Origin: Podochytrium sp. JEL0797
Lineage: Eukaryota > Chytridiomycota > Chytridiomycetes > Chytridiales > Chytriomycetaceae
Length of the DNA: 14,688 nucleotides
Reading direction: 5' to 3'
Assembly: GCA_027596195.1 (NCBI GenBank)
Contig: JADGJG010000654.1
Span: forward strand, 1-14,688
A program made the position numbers and the translations under genes. The notes under the pieces were generated by a model, which worked only from the letters and a program-made list of their open reading frames with translations, was not told where the DNA came from and did no database searches. Of the stretch, positions 10,259 to 14,688 are shown one piece after another (the first letter of the stretch is position 1; the number at the start of each line of letters is the position of its first letter).

Positions 10259-10799
10259 ATGGAAATCGATCCCCAGCCAACACCGCCAACACCCGTCGAG
10301 ACAACAAGCAGTGCAGATGAACGACGGCTAATTCTCGAACTTGAGTTTGTGCAGTGCCTTGCGAACCCAAAGTATCTGCAGTGTGCGTAAGCATCCTTAG
10401 GAAATTCGGAGTTGTTGACCAGGCACAACAGTCCTCGCACAGCACGGATACCTCGCGGACCCTGAGTTCATCAACTACCTCGCATATCTGCAGTACTTTC
10501 TGGAGCCCGAGTACGCACAGCTCGTGGTGTATCCGTACGGCCTCGAGATGCTTGTTCTGCTGCAGCACGAGGGGTTCCGCCGCAGCGTGGCCCTGGAGGC
10601 AACAGTGCAGCTGATCCACCAGAAGGAGTTCTACCACTGGCAGCACTGGCGCCAGAACGAGCGGCGCGTCGTGTTTCGCCAGCAGGAGGAGCTGGGCGGG
10701 TCGGCTCCCGCATTATCGGTGGAGGAGTTGCGGCGGATGTTTGCGGGTGGAAACGATGCAGTTGAGGCAAAGAAGGAAGAAGGACGCGTTGGTGAATAA
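10259..10799 (+). CDS. MED31: Mediator complex subunit 31 (Soh1)
   Basis: Exons 10259-10382 and 10432-10799 with a 49-nt intron (GTGCGT..CAACAG); 163 aa, slightly longer than the ~130 aa usual for the family. The conserved core is plain: LELEFVQCLANPKYLQ, then FLAQHGYLADPEFINYLAY, FLEPEYAQLVVYPYGLEML, HEGFRRSV and QIIHQ-like LIHQKEFYHWQHW. The intron splits the phenylalanine of YLQ-F-LAQ, and this is the only splice choice that restores the family sequence. MED31 sits in the Mediator middle module in the nucleus and helps RNA polymerase II initiation. An acidic/Gln/Glu tail of ~45 residues is an extension. The TAA stop lies inside an AATAAA at 10795-10800. It is transcribed divergently from the arrestin gene. 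Confidence 0.95.
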
Positions 10800-11013
10800 A
10801 CTGATCAAGTGCGAAAAAAAAGGACCGGCTCTCCCACTGAAACAGTCTCCTGCGCGAAATCAAACGAATTGGCCTCGGCAAGGCTTTGATCTGTTTGAAT
10901 CAGCCCAATCGTGTATCACCATATCTGACCCGAAGGAACCGCCGTCGAACGCGACTTTGAAGAACACCTGTCCGGCTGTCCCAAATGCTCGAAAACTTGT
11001 AGCATTCCTTTCA
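10800..11013. other. Intergenic, no gene recognised
   Basis: This is downstream of MED31. On the + strand a short stretch reads EEHLSGCPKCSKTC (about 10953-10994), with a CXXC-like pattern, but it is bounded by stops and has no partner exons that I can see. It may be remnant coding sequence at the left edge of the duplicated block that follows. Confidence 0.3.
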
Positions 11014-11310
11014 GACGGAGTCGTGTCGAGGAGTGTTGTTTTGGGTGGGTTATCTCGCTCGAGAGTGAAAGAAAAACGGAGACGTGAACCTCGTTTGTTT
11101 GCGATTCGCTACTGTGAGGATTCGTGTCTCGCTTCAAAAAGAAAGTCAATGGCTCGAGAAGGAGTATGAAGATGAATTATCGCAGGGACTCGTTACTCGA
11201 AACAGAAGAATTGATCGGCCGCAGTTTCAATATATAATTTGTTCGCGCACCCTCGAGGCTGGTAACTATTTTTTCAGCCAATCACAGCTGGTATCCATTG
11301 ACCCGTTGGC
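11014..11310 (+). repeat. Duplicated block, copy A: decayed 3' end of membrane-protein gene plus peptide-gene upstream region
   Basis: This matches 13414-13800 with indels. Shared segments include ATGGCTCGAGAAGGAG, GAAGATGAATT, GAAGAATTGATCGG, GCGCACCCTCG, TTTTTTCAGCCAATCACA and CCATTGACCC. Its first ~120 bp still read RREPRLFAIRYCEDS on the + strand, matching RREPPSFAIRYREDS at the C-terminus of the membrane protein at 12604-13597. No transmembrane-coding sequence of that gene remains directly upstream of it, so it is a fragment. Confidence 0.75.
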
Positions 11311-11566
11311 TTTTGATGAAGGCTCGCAAAGATGTGGATATTTGTGGGCTCAGAGAGGCAACGGAGACTAAATTGACGGGCGAGAGACAGGACAGAGGGT
11401 GCTTAAATCACGAGCCATAGTGACACTCGAATCTCCTCCGCGTGTGAGTCCATGAGACGTGGCTTGTAGCATGCAATTGGGGTTCCTACCACATTTCTAA
11501 CACATTTCGGCGTTTCCATTCCATGGGCCCGGATGGCAGGGCCGCTGAACAACACTATCGGACAAA
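11311..11566. other. Segment unique to copy A; no gene recognised
   Basis: This sequence has no counterpart in the other copy. Together with the inverted fragment and its right flank it makes about 600 bp inserted between the CCAAT-bearing block and the TATA box of the 12061 peptide gene. I see no long ORF with credible content and no terminal repeats. Confidence 0.4.
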
Positions 11567-11690
11567 TACGGCGAATGCAGAATGCAATGAGGGCAACGCA
11601 TTGGATCACGTAGATGCGGTTGAGGTGATTTGCCATTCGTCGGGAAGTTGGGGCATGGCCCAATACTTAAAGTGGTCCATTCGGCACCCC
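11567..11690 (-). pseudogene. Inverted, frameshifted fragment of the membrane-protein gene
   Basis: Read on the - strand, this matches 12670-12797 of the membrane-protein gene: Met-Asp-His-Phe-Lys-Tyr-Trp and LPDEWQI are kept (ATG at 11680-11678). One A is lost in AAATCAACCTCAACC, which shifts the frame. The match resumes through the codons for IQCVALIAFCI in another frame and then ends. It cannot make the full protein. Its orientation is opposite to the intact gene and to the 3' fragment at 11014-11310, so the parent copy was broken and rearranged. Confidence 0.8.
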
Positions 11691-11944
11691 CATCTTCACG
11701 ATGGCGCTTTTGTTTGTCGCTGATCCGCGGCATGTTTGGAGAAAACGGTGAGCTTGTGATATCAAAGAAAGGGGTGGGAAAGGAGTCCCTCAGTTCTTTC
11801 ACGTTTTCTAAAAAGGCTTATCAAATTTTTTGAATGCAGACTGGGCTGAGACTGGGCCCACACTTTCATCAACTTTTTTTTCACATTCTTTCTCGAAGTG
11901 GCTGAAGACACTTCCAGCAAACTTGAAATATCGCCGAACAAGAA

Positions 11945-12060
11945 CTGAGACACTAATCACCGGGAGCCCAGAAAAGGGGGTATAAAGCGCGACCCTTTTC
12001 TGCCCCCCTTCCCCAACCAGCAACCACAACCAAAAAACTCCCCACTTCTCTCTACCAAAG
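11945..12060 (+). promoter_or_regulatory. TATA promoter and C/A-rich leader of the 67-aa peptide gene
   Basis: GGGGTATAAAGCGCGAC, with TATAAA at 11981-11986, lies 80 bp before the ATG. It is followed by a CCC/CTT patch and a CAACCACAACCAAAAAACTCC leader ending CCAAAG-ATG. The same string precedes the gene at 13921. Homology with that promoter starts near 11945. The CCAAT box of the homologous block (11278-11282) is about 700 bp away here, not 87 bp. Confidence 0.7.
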
Positions 12061-12264
12061 ATGAAATTCTCCAACGTCCTCCTCCTTGCCTCCCTCGTCT
12101 TGGCCGCCCCCGCCCCCACTGACAAATCCACCGGCGAAGTTTTCCAAAAGAGAGGCGGGGAGCGATGCAGGCCAGGATACTGCGGCAAGCCCCCCAGACG
12201 TGACGGCGAAGATGTTGCGGCTCCACCTGCTGTTCAGGCCCCCGTTGCACACGCCAGAGGATGA
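12061..12264 (+). CDS. Secreted Kex2-processed peptide precursor, single divergent core
   Basis: 67 aa, no intron. MKFSNVLLLASLVLAAPAP is a signal peptide (hydrophobic ~5-16), followed by a short pro-segment ending in QKR (residues 29-31). The predicted core is GGERCRPGYCGKPP (32-45), then RRDGED and an AAPPAVQAPVAHARG tail. The signal and pro-region are nearly identical to the 143-aa paralog, and the tail matches that paralog's second unit (RRDGED, not RRDDAS). So the two-unit layout seems to have collapsed to one unit, taking the left flank of unit 1 and the right flank of unit 2. The core keeps only the CX4C spacing with an aromatic before the second Cys. It lacks the Gly before RR, so it would not be amidated. 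It probably acts outside the cell. Pheromone, other signal or defence peptide cannot be told apart from sequence. Confidence 0.8.
   Translation: MKFSNVLLLASLVLAAPAPTDKSTGEVFQKRGGERCRPGYCGKPPRRDGEDVAAPPAVQAPVAHARG
12154..12195 (+). other. Predicted mature core peptide GGERCRPGYCGKPP
   Basis: The core lies between Lys-Arg and Arg-Arg. Cys36 and Cys41 of the precursor form a CX4C pair that could make a small disulfide loop. It is basic and Gly/Pro-rich, unlike the Met/Gln-rich core of the long precursors. Confidence 0.55.
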
Positions 12265-12603
12265 TTTTATTTTTCATTTTTGAGTTTACAAAATAATGTT
12301 AGAAGAGGAATGCGATTCTTCAATGTGGCGCTTATTTCAACTTTGTTAAGAGTATTGGCTCTCCAGTGACAGTACCCACACCATTTTTAATAGGTTGGGG
12401 AGGCCGGAACGCAGGTTTGAAAGCGTCGGAAGAAAGAGGTTAGAAGAAAGAGGGCATCCAATGTGAAGGGCGCGTGGAAACGGACGAGTTCACAGTGAGG
12501 GATTGGGGCCGATGGAGCGTGATTCGCGAAACAATTTAGCCGGCAATGTGGGATCAAAAAAAAAGCTGTCAAAAAATCTCAAGCCTCCTTCCTCAATGGG
12601 TCA
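12265..12603. other. Intergenic, no gene recognised
   Basis: The first ~50 bases are the 3' UTR of the peptide gene, with a CATTTTTGAGTTTA run similar to those after the other two copies. The rest is purine-rich on the + strand, with an A-run at about 12556-12563 just before the membrane-protein gene. No TATA box, tRNA or credible ORF was seen. Confidence 0.45.
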
Positions 12604-13597
12604 ATGGGCCTTCCTCCAACATACTACCTAAGATCACTCTGCATCCGCCCAAAAAATATCACCGAACCTGCCGTGCGAATGGACCTCTTCAAGTATTGGG
12701 CCTTGCCCCACCTTCCAGACGAATGGCAAATCAACCTCAACCGCATCTACTTTATCCAATGCGTTGCCCTCATTGCATTCTGCATTCTCCGCCGTAAAGG
12801 CAGGGAGGGCAAGATTGGAAGCGGCAGTCGATGGGTGCCTTGCCCTGATGTGCCTGATCACTGGATTATCAAATCGTTTCAAGGGATGCTCTGGGGCCAT
12901 ATCATTTATTACCTCCTGGAAGTGAACTTCAGCGCCATGTGGTCCATATACACAATCGTTGGTAAGACAACCCAACATTTGATTGAACCGAATTTCTTCT
13001 GACTCGCCGTCCAACAGCCATGCACCATTTCTTTGGCATTCTCGTATCACTCGGCATCATTTTTCAACCCACCATGATCTCTGTCCTAACGGCAACGCCT
13101 TATTTCATACACATTGTCCTGTGGGCGTTCAACCTCCACTCGCTCGAAATCCTTTTCATCTACAACACGAGTCTCCTCGTGGTAGCCAGTTTCATTTACT
13201 TTACAAGCGTCGCATTGGATCCACAAGCACGACCCGTTCGATACGGCGCCACAGTGTGTCTCATGTGTGTGAGCTTGTTTTTCACAAACTACTTTCAGTA
13301 TTGCTACACGTTTGTGGGGACGGTTTGCGTCACTGTCGACCCAGTATGGTTGATGGGACTCGGTGGAGACGAGGTGGGGTTGCACACGGAGGAGTGGGAA
13401 GGAAGCACGTTTGGGACGGGGTCGTATCGCGGGCGTTGTTTTGGGTTGTGTTGTGGTGGGTTCTGTGGGTGGGTGGGTTGACGCTCTCTGCGCTGTGGGT
13501 GAAAGAAGGGTGGAGACGAGAGCCTCCTTCGTTTGCGATTCGGTATCGTGAGGATTCGTTGGATTGTGAAGCTGCGCTGATTGGGAAGGACGAGTGA
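12604..13597 (+). CDS. Multi-pass membrane protein, family not certain (TLC-like features)
   Basis: Best model: exons 12604-12961, 13018-13343, 13406-13597; 291 aa. The first intron (GTAAGA..CAACAG, 56 nt) is clear. The second (GTATGG..GGAAG, 62 nt) is inferred because the reading frame must shift to reach the C-terminus RREPPSFAIRYREDS, a stretch that is conserved in the decayed copy at 11014. About six hydrophobic spans are visible: YFIQCVALIAFCIL; MLWGHIIYYLLEV; a span around the MHHFFGIL motif; PYFIHIVLWAF; TSLLVVASFIYF; LFWVVLWWVLWVGGLTL. The paired histidines after a membrane span recall TLC-domain (LAG1/TRAM) proteins, but I do not claim that family. ATG at 12679 (MDLFKYW) is an alternative start and is the one kept in the inverted pseudogene. 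Without the second intron the frame stops at 13481. Confidence 0.6.
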
Positions 13598-13800
13598 TGC
13601 ATTAGAACTTTTCGATTACAATTAAAATGTATTTTCAATGGCTCGAGAAGGAGGATGAAGATGAATTGGGGTTTTTTGCGGGGAGTTGTTACTCGAAACG
13701 GAAGAATTGATCGGTTACAGTTTGATTAAATTGCGCACCCTCGGGGCTGGAATTTTTTTTCAGCCAATCACACCCCCCTTGTCCATTGACCCTTTGACCC
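13414..13800 (+). repeat. Duplicated block, copy B: membrane-protein 3' end plus peptide-gene upstream region
   Basis: This is the counterpart of 11014-11310 in the same orientation. It covers the last exon of the membrane protein, its short 3' flank, and the distal promoter of the 13921 gene, including a CCAAT box at 13764-13768. Copy B is about 90 bp longer, mainly from the transmembrane-coding stretch and the region around the stop codon. Confidence 0.75.
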
Positions 13801-13920
13801 ATTGGAGTCCTCCTTGTTGCACAGTCTGTAATCAATGGTTGCTCCAAAAAGGGGTATAAAGCGCGACACCCTTCCCCTCCCAACCATCACAACCAAAAAC
13901 TCCACCACTCTCTGCCAAAG
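13764..13920 (+). promoter_or_regulatory. CCAAT + TATA promoter and leader of the 143-aa peptide gene
   Basis: CAGCCAATCACAC (CCAAT at 13764-13768) is followed by GGGGTATAAAGCGCGAC (TATAAA at 13855-13860), 66 bp before the ATG. A C/A-rich leader with few G residues ends CCAAAG-ATG. The TATA-to-ATG segment is conserved with the 12061 gene. This suggests strong, shared control of both peptide genes. Confidence 0.7.
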
Positions 13921-14352
13921 ATGAAATTCACCAACGTCCTCCTCCTTGCCTCCCTCGCCTTGGCCGCCCCCGCCCCCATCGACAAATCCACAGGCGAAGT
14001 GGTCCAAAAGAGAGCCAGGTGGTGCATGCAGCAATTCTGCGCCATGATGAACCCGGGCCGTCGCGACGACGCGTCCATCCCCGAGGCTGTTCCAGAGCTC
14101 CCCGCCATCGAAGCACCAGCTGCTGTTGTTGCTCCAGTCGTCGAAGAGCCCGCTGCTGTCGAGACTCCTGCTACCGTGGACGAGAGTGTCGCGCCAGAAT
14201 CAGAGGTGGACCCAGTGACTGGAGAGCCAGTCAAGAGAGCCAGATGGTGCATGCAGCAGTTCTGTGCCATGATGAACCCAGGACGTCGTGACGGTGAAGA
14301 CGTTGAGGCTCCACCTGCTGTTCAGGCGCCTGCTGCTCCCGCCAGAGGATAA
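13921..14352 (+). CDS. Secreted Kex2-processed repeat precursor with two identical CX4C cores (pheromone-like)
   Basis: 143 aa, no intron. Residues 1-16 (MKFTNVLLLASLALA) are a signal peptide, with likely cleavage before APAP. A pro-segment ends in QKR (29-31). Core 1 ARWCMQQFCAMMNPG (32-46) is followed by RRD. An acidic Pro/Ala/Val/Glu spacer (50-104) ends GEPVKR, then comes an identical core 2 (107-121), RRDGED and a tail ending APARG. The layout is that of fungal alpha-factor-type pheromone precursors and other KEPs: secretion, kexin cleavage at KR and RR, then release. The WC...C pattern recalls ascomycete alpha pheromones (WCxxxGxxCW), but the loop here is four residues, not six, and the closing W is absent. 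Gly before RR could allow C-terminal amidation if the host has such an enzyme. Target receptor unknown; none is encoded here. Confidence 0.85.
   Translation: MKFTNVLLLASLALAAPAPIDKSTGEVVQKRARWCMQQFCAMMNPGRRDDASIPEAVPELPAIEAPAAVVAPVVEEPAAVETPATVDESVAPESEVDPVTGEPVKRARWCMQQFCAMMNPGRRDGEDVEAPPAVQAPAAPARG
14014..14058 (+). other. Predicted mature core peptide ARWCMQQFCAMMNPG, unit 1
   Basis: Flanked by KR and RRDD. It differs from unit 2 at five third codon positions (Arg, Gln, Cys, Pro, Gly), all silent. Confidence 0.7.
14239..14283 (+). other. Predicted mature core peptide ARWCMQQFCAMMNPG, unit 2
   Basis: Flanked by VKR and RRDGED. The protein sequence is identical to unit 1 and to the core at 193-237. 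The codons differ only silently. Confidence 0.7.
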
Positions 14353-14688
14353 CTTGCGTCATTTCATTTCATTTTTAACTTAGAAAAAGGAATAGATATG
14401 ATTTTAACGCTTTAATCTTGCTGTGGTTCTTATGTGTTTGGTGGTTTGATTCCCTTTGGCAAGATCGCCTCCATTTCCAACTTTTCTGTGGATTATGAGC
14501 CACATGGAATGGAGCGGCATTGGCATCTGTTCCCATGCAATGAAACGTATATAGTGAAAATGGACGCGACGAACGTCAACCTTTTATTTTCTCCGTCCAA
14601 ACTCACAATTTCGCGCGCAAAAGTCACAACCCCTTACTCTTCAAAAACGCCTCCTGACTCGGCTCCCTCCCCAAAAACTCTCTCAAAC
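14353..14688 (+). promoter_or_regulatory. 3' UTR of peptide gene, then probable promoter and leader of a gene beyond the window
   Basis: The first ~50 bases repeat the ATTTCATTTTTAA motif of the family's 3' UTRs. A TATATA at 14548-14553 is followed by a C/A-rich, G-poor stretch to the window end (from about 14600), similar in composition to the leaders of the two complete peptide genes. No start codon with a credible ORF lies inside the window, so the gene itself is not seen. Confidence 0.35.

Noticed and set aside
10916..11149. - strand ORF of 77 aa downstream of MED31
   Set aside because: No recognisable features; it overlaps the decayed membrane-gene fragment on the opposite strand.
11311..11945. 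A mobile element inserted in the promoter of the 67-aa peptide gene
   Set aside because: No terminal inverted repeats, target-site duplication or transposase ORF could be seen; the only recognisable content is the inverted membrane-gene fragment, so local rearrangement is the simpler reading.
13887..14270. - strand ORF of 127 aa with a repeated MAQNCCMHHLAL motif
   Set aside because: It is the exact antisense of the two peptide cores; the repeat is explained by the + strand gene, whose codon changes are silent in its own frame.
1..14688. CRISPR array, transposase, tRNA, rRNA or bacterial operon
   Set aside because: No spaced direct repeats, no transposase motifs, no cloverleaf, and the genes are intron-bearing eukaryotic genes.

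Overview
The window looks like nuclear DNA from a fungus. Genes are dense and on both strands. Introns are mostly 48-152 nt with GT..AG ends, and TATA boxes precede short C/A-rich leaders. The window encodes an alpha-arrestin with a PPxY motif, Mediator subunit MED31, a ZFC3H1-type exosome-adaptor protein, and secreted precursors with KR processing sites. An early-diverging (chytrid-like) lineage is my inference, because a long ZFC3H1 with a full HAT-repeat C-terminus is unlike the short Red1 proteins of yeasts. The taxonomy is not proven by the sequence.

Layout. Positions 1-306 hold the 3' part of a secreted peptide-precursor gene cut by the window edge. Positions 476-6816 (+) hold a nine-exon ZFC3H1-like gene (1686 aa as modelled). 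It runs tail-to-tail, 82 bp apart, into a four-exon alpha-arrestin gene (6899-10180, -; 1000 aa). That gene shares a 78-bp divergent promoter with MED31 (10259-10799, +; 163 aa). From about 11.0 kb to the end there is a locally duplicated region. It contains decayed pieces of a membrane-protein gene (one piece inverted), a 67-aa peptide precursor (12061-12264), a more complete membrane-protein gene (12604-13597), and a 143-aa peptide precursor (13921-14352). The last 300 bp look like the promoter and leader of a gene beyond the window.

Most interesting content: a three-member family of small secreted precursors built like fungal alpha-type mating pheromones or other Kex2-processed repeat proteins (KEPs). 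Each has a signal peptide, a KR site, a short core with a CX4C pair, an RR site, and an acidic Pro/Ala spacer. The long copies carry two identical cores (ARWCMQQFCAMMNPG) whose codons differ only synonymously. The short copy keeps the flanks almost unchanged but has a quite different core (GGERCRPGYCGKPP). In the long copies the core ends in Gly-Arg-Arg, which resembles an animal neuropeptide amidation signal. The three housekeeping-type genes between the copies show no obvious functional link to the peptides.
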